From: Singulisphaera sp. GP187
GTDB taxonomy: Bacteria > Planctomycetota > Planctomycetia > Isosphaerales > Isosphaeraceae
Length of the DNA stretch: 64,000 nucleotides
NCBI RefSeq assembly: GCF_900129635.1
Contig: NZ_FSRB01000001.1
Span: 1,837,501 to 1,901,500, forward strand
Direction: 5' to 3'
Shown here one piece after another: positions 7,942-17,466 of this stretch. Both the position numbers and the translations under genes were made by a program. Position 1 is the stretch's first letter. The number at the start of each line of letters is the position of its first letter. The notes beneath the pieces were generated by a model that saw only the letters and a program-made list of their open reading frames with translations, ran no database searches and had not been told where the DNA came from.

Positions 7942-10900
7942 ATGACACTGCGTCTTCCACGGGTTATGGCGGTTGCTCCGAGCGGACAGCGCGATCCAGG
8001 CGTCGTCGTGGCCGCATGCCGGGCCGGCGCGATCGGGATCCTCGATTTCGGGATCACGTTCCTAGCCGAGACCGACCTCGAGACCCTGCATCGAACGTCG
8101 AAGTTCCTCAAAGGACAGACGTTCGGGGTTCGCCTCCCTGCCGGTGCACTGAATGAGTCGGTCGTCGCGACTTTCCCGGGGAACCTCGGGATGGTGGTCG
8201 TCGTGGAGGCTGGCGGTGAGGATTGGAATCGCTTACGCGCGACTTTAAGCGGCTGCGATCGCATCGCGGTCGCCGAGGTCAGTTCGCGAGCGTCGTGTCG
8301 AGCGGCCGCCGCGGCCGGCTTCGAGGCGTTGATCGTCGCGGGGAACGAGGCGGGGGGACGGGTTGCGGAGGAGTCGTCCTTTATCCTCCTGCAGGCGGCC
8401 GTCGGAATCGAGGATGCACCGCCGGTCTGGGTCCGGGGCGGGATCGGTCTGCGATCGGCCGCGGCGTGTGTCGCGGCGGGGGCGGCCGGGGTCGTGCTCG
8501 ACGGGGCTGTGCTGCTGGCCAAGGAATCGCCTTTGCACCCTTCGCTCCGCCGACGGATCGAGCGTTGGGATGGCAGCGAGACGATTCTGATCGGCCGAGA
8601 GGCCGGGGCGATCCTGCGCGTCCAGGCAGATCCAGGTTCTCCGGCGCTCGTCAGGCTCAAGCAGGCTGCGACCGCGGGACGTTCGGCCTGGGAGTCGGCC
8701 GTCCGAGCTGAGGTCGGTTGGGAGGACGGACAGGTCCGGCCCGTCGGTCAAGATGCGGCGCTCGCGGGGAGCTTGGCCCGGCGGTATGTCACGGTCGGTG
8801 GGATCGTGCAAGCCGTCGCGCATTCGATCGACGCAGGACTTCGTGACGCTCGGACCGCGCGCCCCCTTGATGAGAACGCGCCGCTGGCCCGCTCGCATGG
8901 GACGCGTTACCCGATCGTTCAAGGGCCGATGACCCGCGTGAGCGACCTGGCTGCATTTGCCGAGGTGGTCGCGGTGGGTGGGGCATTGCCGTTCCTCGCC
9001 CTCGCCCTGATGCGCGGTCCTGAGGTGGGTCGGTTGTTGACCGAAACGGCCGCGCGACTCCATGGATCCCCTTGGGGAGTCGGGATCCTCGGATTCGTGC
9101 CGCCCGACCTGCGGCTCGAGCAGATCGAGGAGGTTCGTCGCGCTCGGCCCTCGTTTGCGCTCATCGCGGGAGGACGTCCCGACCAGGCCCAAGAGCTGGA
9201 GCGGGAGGGGATCGCAACCTACCTCCATGCGCCATCGCCAGGGCTCTTACGGCAATACTGGAATGACGGCGCACGTCGGTTCGTCCTCGAGGGCCGTGAG
9301 TGTGGCGGCCACGTCGGACCGCGGTCGAGCCTGCTACTCTGGGAGCAGGCCGTCGAGGTCGTTCTCGAGATGCTTGAGAAGGGGGGAGCACCCGATGAGG
9401 TCCACCTCCTGTTTGCAGGTGGAATTCATGATGCGCGATCGGCCGCCGCGGTGGCGGCGCTGTCGGCTCCACTGGCCAGGCGAGGAGTTCGGGTCGGCGT
9501 TCTGATCGGAACGGCCTACCTCTTTACGGCCGAGGCGGTCGCCACCGGCGCGATCGTCTCCAAGTTTCAAGACGAAGCCGTGCGCTGCAACGAGACGGTC
9601 CTGCTCGAGACGGGGCCCGGTCACGAGGTGCGCGTCAGTCCGACCCCGTACGTCGACACGTTCGAGCTCGAGCGAAAGCGACTGCTCACGGCGGGAAGAT
9701 CCGCCGAGGAGCTCCGAACGGCACTGGAAGGGATGAACGCGGGCCGGCTCCGGATTGCCGCCAAGGGGATCGAGCGGACGAACGGGGCCGGATCGCCATT
9801 GGTTGCAGTCGCGACCGAGAGCCAGTCAGAGCGCGGGCTGTACATGCTCGGTCAGGCGGCCACGCTTCGTCAGGGTGTTTCAACGATCGCCGAGCTTCAT
9901 CAGGACATCAGTGCCGGGGGGATGGGGCGAATCGATCGGTTGACCGACGCCTTGGCCGCCGACGAGCTGATTGGCCTGTCGAAGCCGGAGCCGTGCGATA
10001 TCGCCATCGTCGGGATGTCGGCGATCGTGCCGGGGGCCGGGGACGTCCGGACGTTCTGGGAGAACACGCTCCACGGCATCGATGCGATCACCGAGGTTCC
10101 GGCCGACCGCTGGGATTGGCGGCTCTACTATGACGCCGACCCCAAGGCTCCCGACAAGATCACCTCGAAGTGGGGAGGCTTCGTCCCGGAGATTGCCTTC
10201 GACCCGCTGCGGTACGGGATGCCGCCGACGAGCCTCCCATCGATCGAGCCGCTCCACTTGCTGACCTTGGAGGCGGTCCGAGCGGCGATCGATGACGCGG
10301 GCTATCGTGACCGTCCCTTTCCTCGCGAGAAAACGGCCGTCGTCCTGGGTGCGGGGGGTGGCGCGGCCCAGCTCGCCATGGGCTATGCGTTCCGCTCGTA
10401 TTTGCCAATGCTCGACACGATCGCGCCGGGCGCGGGGCGCGAGGCGCTCGAGCAGTGCGAAGGGGTTCTTCCCGAGTGGACCGAGGACTCGTTCCCCGGG
10501 ATCCTCCTGAACGTCGCGGCCGGTCGCGTGGCCAATCGGTTCGACCTCGGAGGCGCCAATTACACGGTGGATGCCGCGTGTGGCTCCTCGCTGGCGGCCG
10601 CCTCCGTCGCAGTGCGCGAGCTGGAGAGCGGGGCGGCCGATGTGGTGATTCTCGGCGGCGCCGACACGGTTCAAAATCCGTTTACGTACCTGGCGTTCAG
10701 CAAGACGCAGGCGTTCTCACCGAGGGGTCGGTGCCGCCCGTTCGACGCCAGTGCGGATGGCATCGTGATCAGCGAGGCCGTTGCTGTGGTCGTGCTCAAG
10801 CGCCTGGCCGACGCCGAGCGTGACGGCGATCGAATCTATTCCGTGATCAAGGGGCTGGGCGCCTCCAGCGACGGCCGCGCCAAAGGCTTGACCGCGCCTC

Positions 10901-13900
10901 GCCCTGAAGGGCAAGTTCGGGCGTTGCGCAGGGCCTACGCCAAGGCGGGAATCGATCCGGCGAGCGTCGGCTACGTTGAGGCTCACGGGACCGGCACGGC
11001 CGCGGGTGACCAGGCGGAAGTGAACGCGCTGAACGACGTCTTTACGGAGTCAGGGGCCCGGGAAGGTCGTTGCGCCCTGGGCTCGGTCAAGTCGCTGGTC
11101 GGTCATACCAAGTGCGCCGCGGGGCTGGTCGGTCTGATCAATGCGTCCCTGGCGCTTCATCACGGAGTCCTGCCTCCCACGATCGGCGTTGTCAATCCGA
11201 GCGCGCAAGCGTCGCGCCCCCACAGTCCGTTCCACATCAGCACGAAAACGCGTCCATGGATCCATGCCGACGAAGAACAGCCAAGACGCGCGGGCGTCAG
11301 CGCGTTCGGGTTCGGTGGGACGAACTTCCACGCAGTGCTCGAGGGTTATGAGGGATCGCCTCAGTCGGCTTCGGCCCCACTCCGAGACTGGCCGGCCGAA
11401 CTCTTCGTCTGGCGCAGCGCCGACCGCGCCCTGCTCCTTGCCGAGCTTGAGAGACTCTCAGTCGCCCTCGAACGCGGGGCCAAACCCGCGCTCCGTGACC
11501 TCGCACACACGCTTTTGAGCGGAGTCGGCCCGACCGGCCTATCGCTCGCGATTGTCGCATCCACACTCGATGAGTTCCGGGCCAAGCTCGATCAAGCAAG
11601 GTCAACGATCGCGCAAGGGAGAGCTGAGTTCCACGATCCCCGAGGGATCTCGTTTGCCGAGACCGCGGGCGACGCGTCAAATCGGGTCGCCTACTTGTTC
11701 CCCGGCCAAGGGGCGCAACGCGTCGATATGCTCAGCGAGCTGGCCGTCCTGTTTCCCGCGGTCCGAAGCGGCTTCGAGTCGTTCGACAACGTCCTGCTCG
11801 GACAGGGCAAACCGCCTGTTTCGCCGGTCGTCTTTCCGCCCCCTGCGTTCCAGGCCGAGGACCGCGAGCGACAGAAGAAGGCCCTGGCCGAGACCGAGGT
11901 CGCGCAACCCGCTTTGGGGGGGGCGAGCCTTGGAATCATGCGGCTGCTCGAAACGCTTCATGTCGCGCCCGACATGGTGGGCGGTCACAGCTACGGCGAG
12001 CTCGTGGCGCTCCACGCGGCGGGTGTTTTCTCGCTCGACGCCCTGGTCCGCCTTTCCGAAGCGCGCGGTCGATTCATCAAAGAAGCAGCCGGTGACGCGC
12101 CCGGAACGATGGCCGCCCTGTCCGCGGGCCGCGATCAAGTCGAGTCGCTCCTCGAAGGGCTTGAGGCGGTCAGTGCGGTCAACTGGAATGGACCGAAGCA
12201 GACGGTCGTCTCAGGGCGATCCGACACTGTCGCGGCCGTTCTGGCCCGGGCTCGTCAGTCGGGAATTCGCGGCCAGGAGCTTGCGGTCTCCTGTGCATTC
12301 CACTCCCCGATGGTCGCCGGAGCGAGCCGTCCGCTTGCGGAACTCGCGAACGCGCTTGATCCGCGATCGCCAAGGCTCTCGGTCTTCTCGAATGTGACCG
12401 GTTCGCCGTATCCGGATGATCCCGCTTCGATCGCGAATCAGGTCGGCTCACACGTCTCGAGCCCGGTGCGGTTCGCCTCGATGATCGAGGCGATGCACGA
12501 CGCGGGCGCTCGCGTCTTCATCGAGGTCGGCCCCGGCGCAACGCTCACCTCCCTGGCCGGCTCGATCCTGCAAGGTCGTCCGCATCTCGCGGTCTCCTGC
12601 GACCCGTCGAGCCGCCCCGGAGTTCCCGGATTCCTCCATACTCTGGCCCGGCTATTCGTGGCCGGTCTACCGCTCCATCTTGAGCCTCTGACCGCCGGGC
12701 GAACCACGACGATCCTCGATCGGACCACATTCGTGGCGGATTCGAGCGAGAACGCGATCAAGACGTCGACCTGGCTGGTCAATGGATCCCGGGCACGTCC
12801 GGTGAACGGCCCCGAGCCAAAGCGGCTGGGACCTGGCCCCGTACTCCCCTTGCCTGAACCCGGTTTAAAAAGAATCGTGCACGCAACTCCCTCCTCCAAT
12901 GGGAACGGGCCACTCCCGTCTCCCTCCAAAAATGGTCAGAAGGCCCCCGAGATCGTCATGCCGTCTCCGCCGCTTCGTCCCAACACGCCGGCCGCCGACC
13001 AGGGCAGGGAACGAGTGCTCGAAGCGTTCCAGAAGACCATGCAAATGTTCCTGGAAGTCCAGCGCGAGACGATGCTCGGTTTCCTCGGTGCCTCAAGCGG
13101 AGGTACGACGAGCGCGGTCGTTCGCCCGAATCACGAGCACTTTGCCCCGACGCCCAGCACCAACGGTCACTCGGCCCCCCAGGCCCAGACCGTTCCGAAA
13201 GAGGCCGTGCCGCCCGCCCCGGCCAGGGTCGCGAGCGAAGTTCGTCCGGAACCGGCCGTGCCGACACCCGCTACGGTCGAACTGCCGGACGCCCCGGTCG
13301 ACGTCGCGGCCCGGCTCCTCGCGATCGTCCAGGATCGGACGGGCTACCCCGCCGAGATGCTCCGGCTCGACCTCGACCTCGAGGCCGACCTCGGCATCGA
13401 CTCGATCAAACGGGTCGAGATCCTGGGAACATTGCGTGATGTGTTGCCCGGCACCGGCCTCGGGTCAAATACCGACTTGATGGACCAACTCTCGCGGGCC
13501 CGCACGTTGGGTACGATCGTCGAGAAGGTCGAGCGGGTGCTGAAATCGAACCGGCCCGCTCCGGTCTCCGCCCCCGCGGTAGCCCCGGGAACGACGAACG
13601 GCCACGCCAACCCCACGATGCCTCATCACCCGGCGAAGCAGGAAAGCCTCGTCCGCAGGCAGACATTGAAGGCGGTCGCCGCGCCTCTACCGCGATCGGC
13701 GGCGGGAGGCCTGGGACTCGCGGCCTCCGGGCTGTTGCTGGTCACCGATGACGGTCGCGGAATCAGTCGCGCGTTGGCCGGTGAACTCCGATCGAAGGGG
13801 CATCCCGTCGTCGTGGTCCGACACGCCTCAACGGGCTCGAATGACGGCGGCGGTGAGGTTCAGGCGGTCGACCTGACCTCGCCGACCGCGATCGACGCCT

Positions 13901-15321
13901 TGTTCGCGCGGCTCAGGGCTCAAGGGCCGTTAGCCGGAATCGTTCACGCCTTGCCCTTGCAGATCGGCCGCTCGGCCGGACTTGATGCCCACCTCTGGTC
14001 GGCTCGCATGGGCCCCGAAGCCCGTGGCCTCTTTTTGCTGGCTCGCGCGGGCGCTGAGGATCTGGCCAGGGCGGCCGAGCAGGGGGGGGCTTGCCTGATC
14101 GCCTGTACGGCGATGGGAGGAGGCTTCGCCAGCGTCGGAGCGGTTCCTGACGACTTCTTCCCGGGCCAGGGCGCGATCGCCGGGATCGTCAAGACGCTGG
14201 CCCGTGAATGGAGCCGCGAGATTCGCGTTCGGGTCGTGGATTTCGACCCGAGGGACGAGGCCACGAGTGTGGCAGCCAACCTGGTTCACGAGATCGGGTC
14301 CCGGGACCGCCGGTCCGAGGTCGGCTACCTCGATCGTAGCCGGGTTGCCCTACGCGTGGTGGAGAGTCCCTTGCCGGTGACCGGTCGCTCGGAATGGCAA
14401 CTGGCACCCGGAGAGCCGATCCTGGTCACGGGGGGGGCACGCGGGATCACGGCCGTGCTCGCGACCGAGATGGCGAAGTGCTGGAAACCCACCTTCCTGA
14501 TGATCGGCACCACTCCGTTGCCTCGCGACGCGGAGAGTCGGCTGACGGCCGGGGTCACGAACCCGGCGATTTTGAAGTCGCTGCTCCATCAACGACTGAC
14601 CGAGGAAGCGCAAGGGACTGGCCTCGCCGAACTCGAACGCTCCTATCAAACACTCCGGCGCCAACGCGAGATCCGCTCCAACCTCGAACGCCTCCGCGCA
14701 ACCGGCTCCCAGGTCGACTACGCCCAGGTCGACGTTCGCGATGTCGACGCCCTTCGCCAGGTGCTGGCACGCTGGCAAACTCGGTTTGGCCCCGTTCGAG
14801 GGCTGATCCACGGCGCGGGCGTCATTCATGACAAGTTGCTCCGCGACAAGACGCTCGAGTCCTACGATCGGGTGGTCAGCACCAAGCTCGACGGCGCATT
14901 GAATCTCGCCAGCCTTCTCGATCCCGAGTCGCTCCGGTTCGCCGCGTTCTTCGCATCCGTGGCGGGCCGATTCGGAAACCGTGGCCAGGTCGACTATGCG
15001 GCCGCCAATGACACCCTCAACAAGCTGGCCCTCTGGCTCGATCGCCGCTGGTCCGGCCGGGTCGTCTCCGTCAACTGGGGACCTTGGTCGGGTGTAGGGA
15101 TGGTGTCCGACCTCGAAAGCCACCTCCAAGGGCAAGGCTTGGGGATGATCTCCCCCGACCAAGACGCTCATCGACTGACCGACGAACTCAGGTTCGGGCG
15201 CAAAGGGGAGGTCGAGGTCGTGATCGCCGGTGAAATCGGCTCGCTGCTCGATCCCGAGGAAAAACCGTCGCACGTCGGTCGCGAGCTCGATCGAACCAAT
15301 GAAAAACTTGTGATGTCTTGA
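7942..15321 (+). CDS. Multidomain PfaA-like polyketide/lipid synthase (NMO-NMO-KS-AT-ACP-KR)
   Basis: 2459 residues from the ATG at 7942; a GTG at 7927 is an alternative, and neither has a strong ribosome-binding site. Domains in order: a nitronate-monooxygenase-like TIM barrel (about 1-280) with EAGGR where a catalytic His is expected; a second such barrel (about 305-680) with RECGGHVG, the FMN enoyl-reductase-like fold seen as PfaD in PUFA synthases; a ketosynthase (about 684-1136) with VDAACGSS (Cys near 880), EAHGTGTAAGD and VGHTKCAAG; an acyltransferase (about 1248-1560) with LFPGQGAQ and GGHSYGE; a helical TM..FLE.QR..M linker near 1695; one ACP (about 1786-1860) with DLGIDSIKRVEI, Ser near 1820, the motif typical of PfaA carriers; and a pseudo-KR/KR region (about 1930-2440) with TGGARGIT and YAAAND. 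It first acts with the synthase encoded 75 bases downstream. Iterative chain building with keto reduction and enoyl reduction is inferred. Confidence 0.9.
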   Translation: MTLRLPRVMAVAPSGQRDPGVVVAACRAGAIGILDFGITFLAETDLETLHRTSKFLKGQTFGVRLPAGALNESVVATFPGNLGMVVVVEAGGEDWNRLRATLSGCDRIAVAEVSSRASCRAAAAAGFEALIVAGNEAGGRVAEESSFILLQAAVGIEDAPPVWVRGGIGLRSAAACVAAGAAGVVLDGAVLLAKESPLHPSLRRRIERWDGSETILIGREAGAILRVQADPGSPALVRLKQAATAGRSAWESAVRAEVGWEDGQVRPVGQDAALAGSLARRYVTVGGIVQAVAHSIDAGLRDARTARPLDENAPLARSHGTRYPIVQGPMTRVSDLAAFAEVVAVGGALPFLALALMRGPEVGRLLTETAARLHGSPWGVGILGFVPPDLRLEQIEEVRRARPSFALIAGGRPDQAQELEREGIATYLHAPSPGLLRQYWNDGARRFVLEGRECGGHVGPRSSLLLWEQAVEVVLEMLEKGGAPDEVHLLFAGGIHDARSAAAVAALSAPLARRGVRVGVLIGTAYLFTAEAVATGAIVSKFQDEAVRCNETVLLETGPGHEVRVSPTPYVDTFELERKRLLTAGRSAEELRTALEGMNAGRLRIAAKGIERTNGAGSPLVAVATESQSERGLYMLGQAATLRQGVSTIAELHQDISAGGMGRIDRLTDALAADELIGLSKPEPCDIAIVGMSAIVPGAGDVRTFWENTLHGIDAITEVPADRWDWRLYYDADPKAPDKITSKWGGFVPEIAFDPLRYGMPPTSLPSIEPLHLLTLEAVRAAIDDAGYRDRPFPREKTAVVLGAGGGAAQLAMGYAFRSYLPMLDTIAPGAGREALEQCEGVLPEWTEDSFPGILLNVAAGRVANRFDLGGANYTVDAACGSSLAAASVAVRELESGAADVVILGGADTVQNPFTYLAFSKTQAFSPRGRCRPFDASADGIVISEAVAVVVLKRLADAERDGDRIYSVIKGLGASSDGRAKGLTAPRPEGQVRALRRAYAKAGIDPASVGYVEAHGTGTAAGDQAEVNALNDVFTESGAREGRCALGSVKSLVGHTKCAAGLVGLINASLALHHGVLPPTIGVVNPSAQASRPHSPFHISTKTRPWIHADEEQPRRAGVSAFGFGGTNFHAVLEGYEGSPQSASAPLRDWPAELFVWRSADRALLLAELERLSVALERGAKPALRDLAHTLLSGVGPTGLSLAIVASTLDEFRAKLDQARSTIAQGRAEFHDPRGISFAETAGDASNRVAYLFPGQGAQRVDMLSELAVLFPAVRSGFESFDNVLLGQGKPPVSPVVFPPPAFQAEDRERQKKALAETEVAQPALGGASLGIMRLLETLHVAPDMVGGHSYGELVALHAAGVFSLDALVRLSEARGRFIKEAAGDAPGTMAALSAGRDQVESLLEGLEAVSAVNWNGPKQTVVSGRSDTVAAVLARARQSGIRGQELAVSCAFHSPMVAGASRPLAELANALDPRSPRLSVFSNVTGSPYPDDPASIANQVGSHVSSPVRFASMIEAMHDAGARVFIEVGPGATLTSLAGSILQGRPHLAVSCDPSSRPGVPGFLHTLARLFVAGLPLHLEPLTAGRTTTILDRTTFVADSSENAIKTSTWLVNGSRARPVNGPEPKRLGPGPVLPLPEPGLKRIVHATPSSNGNGPLPSPSKNGQKAPEIVMPSPPLRPNTPAADQGRERVLEAFQKTMQMFLEVQRETMLGFLGASSGGTTSAVVRPNHEHFAPTPSTNGHSAPQAQTVPKEAVPPAPARVASEVRPEPAVPTPATVELPDAPVDVAARLLAIVQDRTGYPAEMLRLDLDLEADLGIDSIKRVEILGTLRDVLPGTGLGSNTDLMDQLSRARTLGTIVEKVERVLKSNRPAPVSAPAVAPGTTNGHANPTMPHHPAKQESLVRRQTLKAVAAPLPRSAAGGLGLAASGLLLVTDDGRGISRALAGELRSKGHPVVVVRHASTGSNDGGGEVQAVDLTSPTAIDALFARLRAQGPLAGIVHALPLQIGRSAGLDAHLWSARMGPEARGLFLLARAGAEDLARAAEQGGACLIACTAMGGGFASVGAVPDDFFPGQGAIAGIVKTLAREWSREIRVRVVDFDPRDEATSVAANLVHEIGSRDRRSEVGYLDRSRVALRVVESPLPVTGRSEWQLAPGEPILVTGGARGITAVLATEMAKCWKPTFLMIGTTPLPRDAESRLTAGVTNPAILKSLLHQRLTEEAQGTGLAELERSYQTLRRQREIRSNLERLRATGSQVDYAQVDVRDVDALRQVLARWQTRFGPVRGLIHGAGVIHDKLLRDKTLESYDRVVSTKLDGALNLASLLDPESLRFAAFFASVAGRFGNRGQVDYAAANDTLNKLALWLDRRWSGRVVSVNWGPWSGVGMVSDLESHLQGQGLGMISPDQDAHRLTDELRFGRKGEVEVVIAGEIGSLLDPEEKPSHVGRELDRTNEKLVMS

Positions 15322-15396
15322 TTTTTTAGGTCCAGAGCGTCGCTCGAGCCTTGGGTCGGTTTTCCCTCATCACTCGTTGTCGAGACTTTTCCTTCC

Positions 15397-17466
15397 ATGA
15401 AGCCTGGCCGTTCGCTCGACATCGCAATCATCGGCATGGCCTGTCGATTCCCCGGAGCGCGCGACCTGGCTTCCTTCTGGGAAAATCTCCTGGAGGCGCG
15501 GGACTGCACGAGTGACGTCCCGGCGGATCGGTGGGACCCCGCCGTCTTCTTCGATCCGGGCTCCGACTCCAACGATCGGGTCTACTGCCAACGCGGAGGC
15601 TACCTCGACGCGCCGATCGAATTCGACCCGTCGCGTCACGGGGTCATGCCCTTGGCCGTTGCCGGCGGTGAGCCCGAACAATACCTCGTCCTCGACGCCG
15701 CCCGAGAAGCGCTGACGGACGCGGGAATGAGCGACGGCGTGCCCGACACCAGGCGGGTCGAAGTCGTCATTGGCCGGGGGAACTATTTCAATCGCGGGAA
15801 TCTGACGCGGCTCCAGCATGGCCGGATCGTGGCCCAGACTCTGGCACTACTTCGAGAACTTCATCCCGACTGGGACGAGGCGACCTTCGAAGCGGTTCGC
15901 ACCGACCTGAAGTCGAGTCTCCCTCCATTCGGCCCCGCCACGATCACGGGGCAACTCACCAACGCGACGGCCGGTCGGATCGCCAATCGACTCAACCTGA
16001 CGGGCGCCAGCTACGTGGTCGACGCCGCCAGCGCCTCCTCACTCGTCGCGCTCGACCTGGGCGCGCGGGCCCTGGTCGAGAAGCGGGCCGACCTGGCACT
16101 GGTCGGCGGCGTCTATCTGGCCGTCGACGTCGACTTCCCGATGGTCTTTTGCCAGTTGGGAGCGCTCTCGCGGAACGGCCGAGCCCGGCCGTTCGCCAGC
16201 GATGCGGACGGCACCCTCCCCGGTGAAGGGGTCGGAGTGGTGGTGCTCAAGCGGCTTGCGGATGCCGAGCGAGACGGGAACCGGATTTACGCCGTCTTGA
16301 AAGGGGTCGGTCTGGCAAGCGACGGGCGTCGGACCGGCCTGGCGACCCCCAGCGCCCGTGGGCATGCCCGTGCGATCCGCCGCGCGTACAAACAAGCCCG
16401 GGTCGATCCCGCAACGATCGGTCTGGTCGAAGGCCATGGTCTCGGCGTGCCGGCCTCCGACCGCGCGGAATTGCGGGCTTTGAATGCCGTCTTTCCGCGG
16501 AGTCACTGGGGCCGTCGCAGCCTCGGGAGTGTCTCCGCACTGATCGGGCACGCCATGCCCGCCGCCGGGATCGCCGCCCTGATCAAGACCGCACTCGCGC
16601 TCCACAACCGGGTCCTCCTCCCCACGCCAGGGAGCGACGCCCCCCATCCCTTGCTGGCCGGTGACGCCAGTTCGTTTACGATGAGTGGGATCAGGCGGCC
16701 TTGGATCCATGGCGATCGCGACCAACCGCGACGGGCCGGAGTCAACGCGTTCGGCTTCGCCGGGATCAGTGCTCATGCAGTCCTTGAGGAGCACAGTCCC
16801 TCGGCCGACGGAACCAACCCCGGTCCCCAGGCGCGTTGGGAGACCGAAGCGATCCTCCTGGGCGCGGCCGATCGCGGGACCTGGATCGCCCGCGCGAATG
16901 GACTCATCGCGTGGCTCAGCCGTGATGGGAACCTGGCCCTTTCCCTGAAAGACCTCGCATTCACGCTGAATCAAGGGGATCGGGCCGGGCCGTATCGCGT
17001 GGGGCTGGTGGTGAAGTCGCCGGCCGAGCTCCAGGAACGTCTGCAAGCGGTCGTGACGCGAATCTCGGACCCGAAATGCCTCTCGATTCGGGATGCTCGA
17101 GGGACCTACTTCTGGGACAAGCCTTCCACGGGGTCGGAAACCCTGGCTTTTCTCTTCCCGGGCGAAGGCTCGCAATATCCCGGGATGCTGGCCGACCTCT
17201 GCCCCCATTTCCCCGAAGTTCGCACCCTGTTCGATACGGCCGATCGGATCGCCCGCGAACGAGAATTCGGCAAGTTACCAAGCGAAGTCCTGTTCGGGGG
17301 GGACCGGAGGGCGATCGCCTCTGGTCGGTTGGCATGGCCACCAACGTGGTCCTCTCCGCGCAGTGGGCATTGCACCAGCTCCTGGCGGGCCTCGGCCTCC
17401 GTCCTCACGCGGTACTCGGTCACAGTAGTGGCGAGTTCCTCGCTCTGGCTGCGGCGGGTTCACTGA
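15397..17466 (+). CDS. Second synthase, N-terminal part: Cys-less ketosynthase and start of acyltransferase
   Basis: Open frame of 689 residues, but only residues 1 to about 635 (up to 17302) look real; the remainder is out of the conserved frame. The ketosynthase domain (about 6-460) has VDAASASS, with Ser at residue 212 where condensing enzymes have Cys. The His positions survive as EGHGLG and LIGHAMP. This pattern matches chain-length-factor or decarboxylating KS domains such as the second KS of PfaC. The acyltransferase begins at AFLFPGEGSQYPGM, and the frame leaves it at LFGGDRR. The continuation (GHSSGE onward) is in the -1 frame, read from 17301. With one more base in the G run at 17296-17302, a single 1628-residue protein ending at 20282 results. 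The start at 15397 has no good ribosome-binding site, which fits coupling to the gene 75 bases upstream. Confidence 0.82.
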   Translation: MKPGRSLDIAIIGMACRFPGARDLASFWENLLEARDCTSDVPADRWDPAVFFDPGSDSNDRVYCQRGGYLDAPIEFDPSRHGVMPLAVAGGEPEQYLVLDAAREALTDAGMSDGVPDTRRVEVVIGRGNYFNRGNLTRLQHGRIVAQTLALLRELHPDWDEATFEAVRTDLKSSLPPFGPATITGQLTNATAGRIANRLNLTGASYVVDAASASSLVALDLGARALVEKRADLALVGGVYLAVDVDFPMVFCQLGALSRNGRARPFASDADGTLPGEGVGVVVLKRLADAERDGNRIYAVLKGVGLASDGRRTGLATPSARGHARAIRRAYKQARVDPATIGLVEGHGLGVPASDRAELRALNAVFPRSHWGRRSLGSVSALIGHAMPAAGIAALIKTALALHNRVLLPTPGSDAPHPLLAGDASSFTMSGIRRPWIHGDRDQPRRAGVNAFGFAGISAHAVLEEHSPSADGTNPGPQARWETEAILLGAADRGTWIARANGLIAWLSRDGNLALSLKDLAFTLNQGDRAGPYRVGLVVKSPAELQERLQAVVTRISDPKCLSIRDARGTYFWDKPSTGSETLAFLFPGEGSQYPGMLADLCPHFPEVRTLFDTADRIAREREFGKLPSEVLFGGDRRAIASGRLAWPPTWSSPRSGHCTSSWRASASVLTRYSVTVVASSSLWLRRVH
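17296..17302 (+). other. Frameshift point in a run of seven G inside the acyltransferase
   Basis: Seven consecutive G follow TTC. In the frame of the upstream part they read Gly-Gly-Asp-Arg; adding one G (or slipping back one base) gives Gly-Gly-Gly-Pro-Glu-Gly-Asp-Arg-Leu-Trp and restores the whole acyltransferase and everything after it. The conserved protein sequence continues on both sides without a gap, so nothing else has been lost. Either a base is missing from the assembly, or there is a real mutation, or polymerase or ribosome slippage occurs on the homopolymer. Confidence 0.85.

Noticed and set aside
17296..17302. Programmed -1 ribosomal frameshifting as the leading explanation
   Set aside because: No strong downstream stem-loop or pseudoknot was evident, and a similar one-base loss in essential rpsB makes a sequencing error more likely; kept as a possibility in the findings.
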